Source of the DNA: Macrosoma leucophasiata
Lineage: Eukaryota; Arthropoda; Insecta; Lepidoptera; Hedylidae
DNA: 64,000 nt
NCBI GenBank assembly: GCA_036365455.1
Contig: JAWQUS010000001.1
Span: forward strand, 21,555,001-21,619,000
Direction: 5' to 3'
Numbering within the stretch: position 1 is the first letter of the stretch; every line of letters starts with the position of its first letter. Of the stretch, positions 46,880-59,383 are shown piece by piece. The translations under genes and the position numbers were made by a program. The notes under the pieces were generated by a model. It was given only the letters and a program-made list of their open reading frames with translations, was not told the origin of the DNA and searched no databases.

Positions 46880-47110
46880 TGGATGTCATGCTTAGGGATG
46901 CAACCCCGCGGGATCCACGCAAGATTCATCAATCCCGCATATCAATCCCGCGGGATCCCGCATTTTAGAAATTTTCGTTTTAGCAATTGAAACTGCAGGT
47001 TTTTTAGGGTTCCATAGTAAACAAGGAACCCTTATAGTTTCGACAAGTCTGTCCGTCTGTCTGTCCGTCCGCGGTTTAGCGCAAAAACTATTGGTAACAG
47101 AGACTTGAAA
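46880..47110. repeat. Repeat fragments including an 'AGGGTTCCRTA' copy
   Basis: 46884-46975 has repeated CCCGCGGGATCC motifs (origin unknown). 46999-47110 matches the right end of the 8643-9277 repeat (tttttagggttcca…gtccgtccgcggtttagcgc). Confidence 0.6.
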
Positions 47111-47846
47111 TTTGCAAACCTAAAAAACTAATTACAAATACTTGCGGCCAAATTTTGATTGGCAACCTACCTAGTAGATATAGGTATATTCTCTACTCTA
47201 GATTATAAATATGCATAAAAATTAGGTTTGCAGCATATCTGGATGAACGAAATGATTCTGCGGTGGGATCCTAACCTATTACTTATCAACCAATCAAACA
47301 AGATTGGGTTATGAATAAAATGTATGTATGTATGTAGAATACGACACCTTGCTACTACGTATTTACAAAATTAAATGAGTTCCTAATACTGATATCAACC
47401 AACCAATTTATTATGTGTTTGTTGTTGAAAGGAATAAAGTTGATAACTCACCATCAACATCACACAATCCTCAATCCATTGCGTAACATAACCTACATAT
47501 ATACACATAAGAATCCAAATATTGTTACACCAGCACAATATCACGTTTATTTAATTTAATAAAGACTTATCTACAAAATGTGCCGAGTAAATACATGTTT
47601 CCTTGTAGATAACTCGACAGATACTATCTGAATATTGGCATTGAAACAAGTATTTTTGTGTGGACGGTGTCATGTATCATAAAATAATAAATTAAGTCTT
47701 AGCAATAGAGAATAATATTTCATACCTCAGCACAGCGTGATGCAGGATAGAATTGAATTATAATTATAATATTTGCTGCCCGGCTGCCTTATAATAGGTA
47801 AATAAATAGGTATTATTAGATTTCTACGAATTGCATTCCATCATCA
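47111..47846. other. Intergenic, no gene seen
   Basis: AT-rich with no coding exon or named repeat recognised; a short (GTAT)n stretch lies near 47321-47336. Confidence 0.4.
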
Positions 47847-47854
47847 ACTCAATT

Positions 47855-48493
47855 CATAGAGCAACACGGGCCACCGGCCGCGGCGCGGCGGACTGAGAGG
47901 AGTAGCCATATGAAGGCTTTCCCCTCGGTCATAGTACAAGCCCAAATGGTCCTATGCGTATAATAAAAACAAGTTGCAGCTGGACTGCTCATTAGACTAA
48001 ATCTAGTTGAGCGACTGAACTGACTCCTAAAAATACCTATTTGCTCTGTTTTTTGCTATAAAAAGAGATCTGCCACATCAAGTTCACAAAAAGTTGGCGT
48101 TACCTTTCATATGTAAGTAATTTTTATTCACAAAATTATACTTTTATTCTTTAAAACTAAATAATGCGATAATATCGGCCGTGTTGTTTCGGACTGATTC
48201 AAACAACACAATCGGGCGGACTGATAGGTATAGTACGATACGCGGATCAGTCGAGCGACTGCCGCTGTCGCCGAGATGTTTCAATGTGTGTGTATGTATT
48301 TTGTTTATATGTACAAAATTGTTTATGTATTTTGTTAAGGTCAAGGTGTGAGTTTCGTAGTAATTTAGTGATTTTTGTTGAGAGTGTGTGCGTCACACAC
48401 ATTCCTCTCGCAAAAAACGCAGACTGTTTTGCATCGGTAATAAACACTATGGCTACTCCCCTCCGGTCGGCCGGTGGCCCGTGATCCTCTATG
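47855..48493. mobile_element. hAT-like MITE 'CATAGAGC', copy 4, with internal insertion
   Basis: Both ends are intact, with a perfect 8-bp TSD ACTCAATT (47847-47854 and 48494-48501). The copy is 639 bp instead of ~300 because about 300 bp of other sequence (roughly 47960-48264) sits inside it. Confidence 0.87.
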
Positions 48494-49328
48494 ACTCAAT
48501 TAATACAAAAAATATAAATAATTACAATACAAAAGTCAGGCTTGTATTAAATAAATTATTTTCATAGTAGGTACTAACACCACTATCAACGTCTAGTCAT
48601 ATCGTGATAACGTTGGTATGATCATGGTAACGTAGATATGAGTATAATTAATAGTCAATCATGTTAAATAGGTACACATTATTTGCAGCCCAACTTACCT
48701 ACCTGTTGGGTATCAAATTGCAATTCTCTCAAAGAATCTGGAAATGCAGACATAAGAATCACGACTTAAATAATAAGTGCTGTTGAGCTAGCATGTCATT
48801 GTAAACTTAAATGGCGCTGGGCCCATATTATTATATCAAGGACTACAGGTAACAGGTGGAGTGCTAGGATTATTCACTAGCAGATGACACTGAAACAAAG
48901 AAAATGCGTTACTCTTGCATAACACCTTTTAATCGATCACGTAGATATTGGCAAATTTTATAAAACAATATTACGTCATGCCACAACGTGGTCGTGTTAC
49001 GTAGGTATGAATGAGTCCCGAGTTCTCGTCCAATGCCCACGTTGTTGGCAATTGGCATTGGCAATGAGAAAGTTGTGATTGAAAACGACGAACACAATAA
49101 CAAGAACGGTATTGTTGTTAATTAACTGTGTAATTAAAAACTAGTTACACTTCTAATGTCTGTTTTATTTAACTGTGTTATTGGGTATGTGTGTCAATGT
49201 CAAATCTTGCAACTCAATATCAAGCAATTTCATAAAATCGTGAACCTGATTGAGAAAATAATGGTCTCTTGTTTCTAACATCTGATGATCACATCTAATA
49301 TTTTAGGCTGAAAATCTTTTGCGCTTGC

Positions 49329-49368
49329 CATAGAGCAACACGGGCCACCGGCCGCCGCGGCGGAGATT
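49329..49368. mobile_element. hAT-like MITE 'CATAGAGC', solo end
   Basis: Only the ~36-bp left terminus (catagagcaacacgggccac…) is present; the rest is lost. Confidence 0.7.
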
Positions 49369-49570
49369 GCCCGGTGTAGTAGAATAATTTTCCGTCTCAA
49401 GACGAGACGTCTAGACACGTCTAACAAAAAAGAGAAAAAACTTATAGGTTCTTAATACCTACACATACTATACCTATATATTTGATAAATCAATTTAAAT
49501 TTTGCATAATAATATTATTTTTAATTTATAATATTTTTTATTTTTAACTTTAGAAATTAACCCCGTTATT

Positions 49571-49715
49571 CCCCCGTTATTCATAAACGTACATTAAATA
49601 CGTTTTAGCTATAGAATGCTTTCTTTGTCAGTTGCATTGTCAAATGTGCAGGATAGAAAAAGACAAAGGAGAGATTAGCAACACTTTAGGTAAAATACGT
49701 TTATGAATAAGGGGG
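49571..49715. mobile_element. 'CCCCCTTATTCATAAACG' MITE, copy 2
   Basis: 145 bp with the same inverted ends as 43656 and 58683. The TSD is not clear because the left flank repeats the 'CCCCGTTATT' end. Confidence 0.7.
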
Positions 49716-51730
49716 TTTATGTATATTTTTTTAGGATACTAATAACTAGATAATTTATAAAGTTATTAATATACTTCTTCAATGGTAGATACCTATTAAG
49801 CATGCTACGCGCTCCATTTTTTCCCTTCATTTCTGAAACATCCGTCCTTTATGTAGATAGGGGTATGAATCGATGTAGGAATTATAAAATTATACCTACA
49901 CTTTGACTAAACGATGATGTAGGTACTCAATTCACTCAATCTCTCAACAAACTCAATGAATTTAATCTTATCAAGATAAATGATAATGGAGACGTTCGTG
50001 TCATCATGAAATTATGATAGTGTAGGTACCTATTAACCTGTTTGATAAGAGTTAACTAACTTACCTACCTACCTGCTCTATCGTATGAACCAATGTAGGT
50101 AAGTGAGTCTAAAATTAATATTACCTATGATAAAAAAAGAAAAAAGGGCTACAAAGGAGATGTTGCAAAAATGTATGGACCTCCGGCCATGTATTGTGCA
50201 CATTATCATTATACAGGCAAAATCAATATAAAACGTTTTTTACTGCATATTTTCACTTATTTAGCTTTGTTTGCAGTTACAAAACATAATTTGCAGTTAG
50301 AATTGCAACTCAAAACTAACATGGCAAATATGGCGGGCGATGTCATTTTGACATTTTCATTTTTTAAATGGTATTTTGATTATAGAACTTGGAGAAAAAA
50401 GTAATATTTTCTACATACTATCAAAATCGATTGATCTCAAGTGTCGGCTGTATCGCCGCCATGTTTAACATAGTTGAAAATGATAAAATCGTTTGAATTA
50501 AATGTGGTTGTAACTCTAAAATATATTCTTGAATAAATTAATTGTATTTTTTTTGGATTCTTCTTTAATTTACCCATTTTTTGAGGACGTGTACGAACCA
50601 GGGCCGAGCTCGCAACATCGCCTTTCTAATTGCGATATTTTTATTTGCCGCAATAACACATGCGATAAACTGCAAAGTCTGTCATATCGATTGTATAGCT
50701 ATTAATTAGTTATCAATGGACATCTTTCACCGATCCTAAATCGGTAATAGATATTAAACGGACACTCATGAGCCCAGACTACATGAGGGTCTCTTTTAAT
50801 ATGTAAGTAGGTATTCGTACCCACGAATGCCCACGATACAGGTTTATACCTAGTGTGGAGTTGTGAGTGTAAGCGTAAGTGTATATATTTAATTCGTCTA
50901 ACTCAGATTAAAAGAATAAGAATCGCCAAACTATGTATCAATTTATAATTTCACGCACAAAATTGTAACATGAAGCGAGACATAATGCTAAGTAGCATTC
51001 TCTGCCTACAAACTATCAAGATAAATGAAGAGTAAATCTAAGTCTAGTTTGTTGCCATCAAATTAACATGGAATAGGATAACTTACATGTGCGTAATCGT
51101 AGACGCTCGTATCTGAAGACGGGAGAGTATAAGAGAACGTCGCTTGTGGTTTGTCGACAGTAACTGCTACAGATGTTTATTTATTTGGGTCAGGGATAGG
51201 GGGCTATCAACCCCTATTCTCATATTTAGTGCCGCGCATGCGGAGTACCTAAATGTTTTGGATTGAGCATTCGTAATACATCGTTGACTGATTCGCTATT
51301 TCAATTTTATGTAAAAATACTTTCTGTACAATTATCTTTTTCTTTTTCTTTCTTTTTCATGTTATGTATGATTAAAATGGTTGTGTATATGGCTATGCCG
51401 AAATACACTACGGCTACTGCAAGATGTGACGTCAGTTTAGTGTACTGCGAAGGCGTTCCTATAAAGTTGACTACACTGATAAACACAACGCCATGCAGTT
51501 GGTAATTGGTATGCTGGATGGATTCACCATAAAAACAATCCTAAATTAGGTACCTATTAAATTAGGTACCTATTATACTTTTTTGCTAAAAACACTTTTT
51601 CTTATTAGGTAACCTACACTTTTTTAAACCGAGTTCAAAAAACGAGAAGTTTTTTTTTTATAACTACGAAATTATTTTAAGCTGTCGTAGTATGTTTGAC
51701 AGGATACATAATTTGTTTTTACATTGTTTT
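49716..51730. other. Intergenic, no gene seen
   Basis: About 2 kb of AT-rich sequence. The frames at 50171-50404 and 51263-51505 (+) are short, low in conserved content and without domains, so they are not called as genes. Confidence 0.4.
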
Positions 51731-51734
51731 TTTT

Positions 51735-51832
51735 ATACAAAGGTATTCTGGTAGACGCATTGTCTTTTAGTAGCATTAAGTCCGCCTTTCGTACAACATT
51801 TCTGTGTGTGCAATAAAGTAAAAAATAAATGA
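51735..51832 (+). repeat. CR1-type LINE 3'-tail fragment
   Basis: 'attaagtccgcctttcgtacaacatttctgtgtgtgcaataaag' matches the 3' tail of the 13.85-16.68 kb LINE, and both run into A/T-rich tails. Confidence 0.65.
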
Positions 51833-52702
51833 CAATGACAGATTGTGACCCACCATTTACACGAAATGTAAATTAAGGAAAAACTATGTTACGAAAATAG
51901 AATTCTTAGTTAATAAATCTTTTTTCTGTATAACTTGAGGTTAATAATTACGTTAAAAAAGTCTTGAATATGGTTGTTCCTAATTAGAATCGCAATCAAT
52001 TGCGTTACTCAAAATAACAATCAAGTACTTTAAAACGTTCTAACTCAAGTTTTAATCCCTCAAAGTTAGTTTTAATTCAAACATATTATTTTCGTATATG
52101 TAATTAATATAAAAATTATTTTTAAATAATTACAAACGCTGTTTTTACTATTGAAACGTTGACAATGTAGGTATCGGTCAACATTACTACTGTCATAGAT
52201 TTTCGATCTACCCGAAAAACGATTGTACTTAAATAAAATAGCAACAACAAACCTAAGTACTTATATCAAAGAACTGTTCTTTAAATATAAAATACTTTAT
52301 TTATACTCAACGTAAAGTTTTGCAGAAATCAGAATGATTTTATACTTCCAGTCTGTATGGACCATGTCTTTTGCCTTACTGTGTGTACTTTATCAAATGT
52401 GTATTACTGCGGCCGTGCCATGCATGACATGTCTTAAGTTTACACACAAACTACAAGTTTAAAAGTGATTAAATGTGTGTGTAAGTAGTCAGTGATTAAA
52501 TCTCAGCAAAAAGAGGTATTTGCCGTGCTGGTAAATAACTGTTTTCAAGTGGGTCAAAGTTCTATATAATTTCTGGCTTTGTCATTTGTAGAGTTATTCT
52601 ATAAACTGTCGTAGCGTGCCTCCTGACTGCATTAAAAAAATAATTAAGTACTCTTCTAGTAGGCGGTGGAGCCATCATGGACCATCATCATAGGTAATCT
52701 GT
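51833..52702. other. Intergenic, no gene seen
   Basis: AT-rich sequence. No exon, RNA gene or named repeat is recognised. Confidence 0.4.
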
Positions 52703-52952
52703 TACTGGTGGCAACGTTAACGTTGATTTGTAGACCTACTTGGCGCTAAATGGTAGTGTTCAGCACTATCGTGTTCCTGTCAGGTGGTATTGTACGGCCC
52801 TGTAATGTCAGGAACAAAGGCATAATACCTTAGGCCTCAAGGGTGGCAACGCTACATTGAAATTTCTAGTTTCATGTTGATGTTTATAGGCTTCAGTATT
52901 AGGTACTTACCGTCAAACTGTGTGCTTGTATGCCACTTCATTACATAAAACA
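52703..52952 (+). repeat. Family A repeat, near full length
   Basis: The 5' end is altered and the middle and 3' end are typical, ending 'gccacttcattacataaaac'. Confidence 0.8.
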
Positions 52953-53768
52953 ATAACACGTCCATTTTTCGACTAATGGCATTATGGTCTACACCGACCC
53001 CACCGACCAGAAGAGAAAGAAAAAAAAAACACGTCAATTTTCTTAGATTATAGTTTTTTTTTTAATTAAATTAAAGCATTGCTATCACGCATATTGCCAG
53101 TGTCAAGTAAAACGATATTTCGTATTTATTTAAGCAACTTAAAAGTTAGTACAATATAGTCGGCCAATTACTTATTAAGTATGTCAGTCAAGTGAGTAAT
53201 AGTCAAGTTATTCGAGTAAAGCGATGGTTACTTTACCAGAACATTTACAATTAAGTTTTGGAAGCAACCTGAAAGGTCGTGTTTTCGCACTGTTATTCTA
53301 TTTTACTATACACGGGCACTGTAATAAACCTATATTAAACAAAATGCCACCAACTTTATTCAATATAACATAAAAAATACACCAAGAAAATGAAATAAAA
53401 TAAGAGCACCATACGCCTCTTTCAAGGTTCCCGCCAAAAACTCCATTTTTGTTATTTTAACATCTCTAAAAATATCAAGTGCCATATAATTTAACTGTCA
53501 ACTCACCCTTATGAATGAATTACATTGTGAGTTGGCAACGGTTGGTAAAATATAAAAGGCTTTTTCTCAATGACTCACATCTAAGCCAAATGTTCGTGTT
53601 TGCAGTGGAATTGGTTCATTATATCAAGGTCAAGTGGTCAAGATCGTAGAAAGGTCAAGTTCTTAATTATTAGTCTGTTTAATTTCATTTCCGCGTAATG
53701 AATTATGTACTGATAGATGTTGTTACATTATTGTTAAAAAGTAAAACTCCTTTTTTTACGTGTATTAA
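52953..53768. other. Intergenic, no gene seen
   Basis: AT-rich sequence with A/T homopolymer runs only; no coding exon or named repeat is seen. Confidence 0.4.
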
Positions 53769-54072
53769 TTATAGATAGTTTTTTTTTTAATTTATATAAG
53801 GAAGGTGGCAAACAAGCATACAGCTCACATTGATGTTAAGTAATGGCTGCAGCCTAGAGACATCTACATAAAAACCAGAGGTTAAAATGCAGGTGAGTCG
53901 CCACCCCCGAGACCTAAGTTGTTATGTCTCTGCGATAGTTATTAAGGGGCCATACATTACCATCTAACCGGAACACCATAGCGCTGAACACTACCATTTG
54001 GCGGCAGTTAGAGGTAATGCGGTGGTGCCTACGCCCGCGAGCTCTGTCACTAAAGCTCTATCACCAGTAAAT
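53769..54072 (-). repeat. Family A repeat, full antisense copy
   Basis: T-run (A tail) at about 53769-53780; ends 'tctatcaccagtaa'. Confidence 0.83.
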
Positions 54073-54645
54073 GTAAATAGGTACCTAAAGTAGGTACTAA
54101 CAGTGGACAAAAACGAATTGGTCATTAAATGTCTGAAACGCTCAGTTCGCTTTACTTATCTACCTCCTGAAATCGGTGAATCATTCTGTTAAAGAGTGCG
54201 TAGGTATTAAGGTTTGAAGGTAAAGGTGAAGGTCAATAAACTAGCCTTATTATTAACATAATAATATATTATACCGGTCATTCACATCACATAATAATAT
54301 GTACATAGGCAGAGAATATACAATAATATGACATAGACGCAAATACATTGTTAAAAATGTACATAAGTAGGTACCTACGTCGCCGAACGCAATAAAGAAA
54401 TGGCCAAAGAGTACCTATACAATGACTTTATTAAAGCAGTCCTGAGACATGCCCTTAAAAAAAATAAACATAATATACCCAAACAACACGAAAATAGTTG
54501 GTTGGTACCCGAGAACGAACAAGAAGAACATATTCAATGAAAATATAAATATACATTAAAAAGCACAAAAACAGAAATGCAATCATTAAGTACATAAAAA
54601 AACAAAAATATTTTTTTTTTTAAAAACCTACTAGTCATATTTATT

Positions 54646-54890
54646 ACACTGGTGGTAAGTATAGCCCATAAGCATCTATTTAAACACATAAGATTTCAAT
54701 GTAGATTCTTTGCCACTCCTGAGGCTTTAGATGGTAATGCCTCAGTGCCGGAAATTACGGAGCCATATGCCTATTACCTGACAGGAACACGATAGCGCTA
54801 AGCATTACCATTAAGCGGGAAGTAAATTAGGTAATGTGGTTGTGTCTACGCCCTCGAGCTCCATCACTGGAGCTCTACCACCAGCAAAAC
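54646..54890 (-). repeat. Family A repeat, antisense, diverged
   Basis: The 3' end is altered; the middle (tgcctcagtgccggaaattacgg) and 5' end (agctctaccaccag) are clear. Confidence 0.78.
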
Positions 54891-54899
54891 GTTGAAGTA

Positions 54900-56301
54900 T
54901 TACTCCATTCCTTTACACCTTAATGCCTCAAAGGGAAGGCTAAGGGATATAAATAGGTACATTCATTTTAATAAAACCCACGATTCAACAATCATGTTTC
55001 TTGAGTCCTAAGCAAGTATAGGTAAGTTATTAGGAATGTGAAGTCCTATGTTATGCAATTGGTAGCAAAGTTTTAGTGAGCTTCCAACGGGCTTATGGAT
55101 TTTTACCGGACACATTACCAAGATCGAGGGGTGTCATTGGGAATCTTAACTAATTGTTTTTTTTTCAATAGGTACCAATTCGTTCTTGATTCTGGTATAG
55201 GATTCAAAGCCCGTAGCTGTACTTACGTGCTACCAGTAACAGTTCTCTTGAAGGTGTCTCGGTGGAGGGCAGCTTCAAGGGAATTCTTTTAATTACTGAC
55301 TGAGACTGCAGTCATCATTTAACATCAATGTGAACTGCATGCTTGTTTGCCACTTTGATTACATAAAAAAAACATAAAATACAGCACCACTAAAGCTACA
55401 CAATACATTTCCGATTCTACTGCTATAATTATCAACATTTTCTACAGAGAACGGTCACTAAGCACATACCAAGTAAGTCAATAAGTACTCCAAACTCCAA
55501 CCAAAGAGTCAATAAGTACCTACGTCACATTCGAACCATTACATTATGTGACAAACAATATTTCCTTCAGAGGGGGTTGAAGGTCACAGTGATCGATCGA
55601 TGGTACATAATGACGGTCATTACTGTCCATCGCTACCACGTGAAAGTATAACGTCATTAGCTTCAATTGCACCTTCAAGGATATATCTAACAATTGACTT
55701 GCTTACCCAGCCATTGCACGCTTGGAAAAGTAAAGGTTGCATATAATTTCAACTGAATTATTAATGCTTACCTACCATATAATTATTATTGAAATTACGC
55801 TTAAATAGATTAATGATCGATAATCGTCTTTAATTTAAATGACAAAGCTTGAGGAATCCGCCGGCGGGCTGCTAAATAAGGCAATCTGCGTAAAAAAGTG
55901 TCTTGAGATCATTGATGATATAAAATTAAGCTTAGGATGAGCTTAGGTCTACTTATTTTGCGAATTGCGCTAAGAAATCTCTATGCCAAAAAGTTTGGAT
56001 TAACGGAACATTATTTTTAAATGTCAAGTACTGGTTACAAATCGCCTGAGATTCGTGTCATTAAACGAAGAAAAAAGTTTGACAATCTTTAGCACGGACT
56101 GTGAAAGCGTGAAAGCCTGTGAAAACTTTGTGAAAATCATAACATCGACGCATATCCCCGATTATTATTTACTGTAACATACCAGCGTTTATGAGTACGT
56201 GACGGCAAACGGTGGTCAATCGCGCCGATGCGGCGGCCCCGGTGGCATTGTCCATCGCGCGTGAGCTGTTCCATTAGGGCGGCCAGCCACAAGGTCAGAG
56301 C
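54900..56301. other. Intergenic, with a short family A 3' end
   Basis: 55306-55372 is a family A 3' fragment with A tail (gactgcagtcatcatttaac…cattacataaaa-type end). The rest holds nothing recognisable. GC content rises sharply just before the gene at 56302. Confidence 0.5.
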
Positions 56302-56982
56302 ATGCTGCCCGGCCCACTCGCGCCTATCGACGCCCACCGAGCGCGCGCCCTCACTACCATATACGCGCCGCGAAAACTCAAGCAGAAGAAACACAAAACC
56401 GCGCAAACCAGGATGCTCGACGACGTACCGATCAAACCCACCATCTCACCTTTCCACCCGCTCCCAGCCATCGGACAGAAACCGGAGGAGAACTCTACCA
56501 AAGTTATAGTTTTAGATTTGAAAAATGATGCGATAAAACTTCACGACGTTCTTAAACCACTTACGCCGTTAAGTATACATGGTTTCAAGAGGAAAGACTC
56601 CTTGGAGTGCATACAGAAGAAACCGCAACAGTTGATCAGGGAGAACACTTACGACGTCATCGAGCCGATATTCGTGACTGCCGCAAAGTTGAAAAAGGAC
56701 AGAAAAAATCCTGAAAAATGTCCCGAGAAAGTCTCGCCGAAGACAAGATTCAAGAATGCTGCGTTACAAGTGGCAAAGTTGTCGTCGATGCCGGAGACTG
56801 GCAAGCTATTGTGCTTGAGGGAAAGAGAAACTTTTACAGTGTGCAGAGAAAATTCTTGTAAGCTGCAGCGACTACCGCAGAGTCCGGTGGAAAAACTAAA
56901 CAAACTATCGGAAATTTTCCAGAACTTAGAGCTCAAAGGGCGGCAAAGAGACAAGTTGAAAAAAGAAAATAGTTGGTTCTAA
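56302..56982 (+). CDS. Small intronless Lys-rich hypothetical protein
   Basis: A single open frame of 226 aa starting at ATG 56302 in GC-richer DNA than its surroundings. The product is basic and Lys-rich, with 'LTTIYAPRKLKQKKHKTAQT' near the N-terminus, a hydrophilic middle (ENTYDVIEPIFVTAAKLKKD), a short Cys-containing stretch (LCLRERETFTVCRENSCKLQ) and a probably helical charged C-terminus (KLNKLSEIFQNLELKGRQRDK). No signal peptide, membrane segment or known domain. A poly(A) signal lies 181 nt after the stop. It could be a retrogene or a lineage-specific gene. A splice-linked upstream exon cannot be excluded, since the GC-rich stretch begins about 130 bp before the ATG. Family not recognised. 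Confidence 0.65.
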   Translation: MLPGPLAPIDAHRARALTTIYAPRKLKQKKHKTAQTRMLDDVPIKPTISPFHPLPAIGQKPEENSTKVIVLDLKNDAIKLHDVLKPLTPLSIHGFKRKDSLECIQKKPQQLIRENTYDVIEPIFVTAAKLKKDRKNPEKCPEKVSPKTRFKNAALQVAKLSSMPETGKLLCLRERETFTVCRENSCKLQRLPQSPVEKLNKLSEIFQNLELKGRQRDKLKKENSWF

Positions 56983-57162
56983 CGAAATGCTAGGTTAAGA
57001 GGTTGTACTTTGAAGGGATTGGACAATAAGTGATAATGATAACTATTAATGAATAGGTGATTTATTTTTGTTATTCACAAATGTTTGTATACGAGAGATA
57101 TTAATGTTATTGCTCAAAGTTTTCGTGTTATGTGTACCGTCTGTGTACCTACTTGATATTTT

Positions 57163-57168
57163 AATAAA
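57163..57168 (+). terminator. Poly(A) signal of the 56.3-kb gene
   Basis: AATAAA within 'tattttaataaatgcgtg', 181 nt past the stop codon. Confidence 0.6.
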
Positions 57169-57501
57169 TGCGTGTTGTTTTGTAAATATCGTTTTTCATT
57201 GGATTATATTACCTTAGTAGGTAAGTAAGTAAGATTAAAGCGTTTAACGATATTTGAAATTGACCTATTGTAGATTGAGTATTGACTACTAATAATGAAT
57301 AGTAATCATTTAATTAATGCTAAGAAATGTGAATAGTCAAAACTGACAAAATTTTATGAGCCTGTGTTACAATTGTTAGAGAGCAATGGTTCAAGCGACG
57401 TCTATAAAAAAAAACGGAAAAGGAAAAAAAAATTCAGTCACCACTACCCCAGTAACCACCTTACCACCAGTACACCGTACAACCAGTCTACTTGCCTCTT
57501 A

Positions 57502-57639
57502 TGGTGAGATTCACAGACCGCACTACGACTTTACTTTGAGCTAAGTATGCTTAGAACTGTCAGAAATGTAAGGGTTTTGACAGTTCGAAGCGTACTTTGC
57601 ACGAAAGTAAAGTCGTAGTGCGGTCTGTGAATCTCGCCC
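57502..57639. mobile_element. 138-bp MITE with TTA duplication
   Basis: Inverted ends 'gagattcacagaccgcacta…' / '…tagtgcggtctgtgaatctc' of about 33 bp, flanked by TTA (57499-57501 and 57640-57642). The TTA TSD suggests PIF/Harbinger. It sits in a degraded family A copy (57641-57677 continues it). Confidence 0.8.
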
Positions 57640-57677
57640 TTAGAGTATCGTGGTCCGGTCAGGTGGTAATGTACGGC

Positions 57678-58235
57678 TACATACTACGCCAAATATATTT
57701 GTAAGTAGGTATCAGGGAATATTATCTATTCTGTGTAAGTACCATGCTATTATTAGTTCTAAGTAATGTTCATTATATCAAAAAAGATTTGCACAATTCT
57801 TGCGAATCGTCTATTTTTAGCAAAAACTGTTCCTATTATTTGTTAACATTGTAACCAAATAAATTTCAATATGTGACCATACAAACGACGTTATAACAAT
57901 TGCCCCTAAGTCTGTACGGAACAAATAAAATCAATTGCTATCCATCAGCTTAATAACGAATCGAACGAATGAAATTGCTTTTTATTTCCTGATATCTTTA
58001 ACAAAAACAAACCATTGCCTACGAGTTAAATTCAATAAACTCATACCTAACTCTAGTTTATTTTATGTTAAGGGTTACTTAAAATATCATTGGTTATAGG
58101 CAATAAGCTTATCATTGGTTAAATTAGATAAAGGTATTAAATATTTAATTAGGGTACCTACCCACCTACACGTAACGCAATGCACACGTGATACATTCTT
58201 TTCTCGCGAATCTCGTCTTGTGTATCGTTAGCTTT
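57678..58235. other. Intergenic, no gene seen
   Basis: AT-rich. A 73-codon minus frame (58158-58379) runs into the inverted-repeat arm and is not supported as a gene. Confidence 0.4.
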
Positions 58236-58649
58236 GTAACTTTTCCTTCGGACCAAGTTCCTCACTGATAAATCTGATAATGTAGGAGTTGAGAGGTACA
58301 TGAAAAATAAAATCGACAAAGTAGGTACGTGTCGCGAAACGCGCAATCTAGGATTCCAATGGAAAAAACAGTCTTGCAAAACCCTGAATTATTTTTTGAA
58401 TATCTAACTAACGATCATTGATATACAAATTGATATTTTGTATATCAATGATCGTTCATCGATCGTCAACGATCATTGATATACAAATTGATATAATTCA
58501 GGGTTTTGCAAGACTGTTTTTTCCATTGGAATCCTAGATTGCGCGTTTCGCGACACGTACCTACTTTGTCGATTTTATTTTTCATGTACCTCTCAACTCC
58601 TACATTATCAGATTTATCAGTGAGGAACTTGGTCCGAGGGAAAAGTTAC
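58236..58649. repeat. Long inverted repeat, 157-bp arms, 156/157 matching
   Basis: The left arm 58236-58392 is the reverse complement of the right arm 58493-58649 with one mismatch (cctTcgg versus cctCcgg form). The 100-nt spacer contains a 27-bp direct repeat (58410-58436 and 58468-58494) and an inverted copy of its core (58442-58456), so the loop also folds. No terminal-repeat or TSD signature of a known MITE is seen at the edges. Confidence 0.92.
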
Positions 58650-58682
58650 ATAAATTAATGTACCTAAGTAAGTATAGATATT

Positions 58683-58827
58683 CCCCCTTATTCATAAACA
58701 TACTTTAGATACGTTTTAGCTATAGAATGCTTTGTCTTTGTCAGGTGTATTGTCAAACGTGAAGGATAGAAAAAGACAAAAGAGAGATTAGCACACTTTA
58801 GCTCAAATACGTTTATGAATAAGGGGG
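58683..58827. mobile_element. 'CCCCCTTATTCATAAACG' MITE, copy 3
   Basis: 145 bp with inverted CCCCCTTATTCATAAAC ends, flanked by ATT (58680-58682 and 58828-58830). It lies directly between the long inverted repeat and a family A copy. Confidence 0.78.
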
Positions 58828-58835
58828 ATTGTGTT

Positions 58836-59036
58836 TAGCGTTCAGCACTATCGTGTTCCGGGCAGGTGGTAATGTACGGCCCTGTAATTTCCGGCACTTT
58901 AGGCCTCAGAAGTGGTAACGCATCTGCATTTTGACCTCTGGTCTTTGTGTGGGTGTCTATAGGCTGCACTGCAGTCATCACTTAACATCAATGTGAACTG
59001 CATGCTTGTTTGCCACTATCATTACAGAAAAAAAAA
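58836..59036 (+). repeat. Family A repeat, 5'-truncated with A tail
   Basis: From 'tagcgttcagcactatcgtg' to 'ccactatcattacagaaaaaaa'. Confidence 0.85.
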
Positions 59037-59383
59037 TGTGTCAGTAGGTTCTATTGAATTTCTTTGAGTTTGACTTACTAGGTACTTACGTTATTTGGGG
59101 AAATATCTTGACCTTGAAACAAGTCAACAAGTGGCGAAGGTTGCGTGTCAAGCTCACATCTATCACCCTATCCTAGACCGAGAGTTAGATAGGATCTTAT
59201 TTTGATGTGATCATAGATTTATTATATTATTTGCGTAGGTATATACTTGCCTGATTAGAGAATATTTATCATCGTCATCGACGATACAACACAGTACACA
59301 ATCCCATAAACAAAAGATCAAAAAAGAAACAACATCTATCTGCCAACACAAAGTCCCCGAAGCGTCTGTCTGTCTGTTCGCGA

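Noticed and set aside
50171..50404. 77-codon plus-strand frame starting MYGPPAMY
   Set aside because: Short, no signal peptide or domain, no poly(A) context that sets it apart from background.
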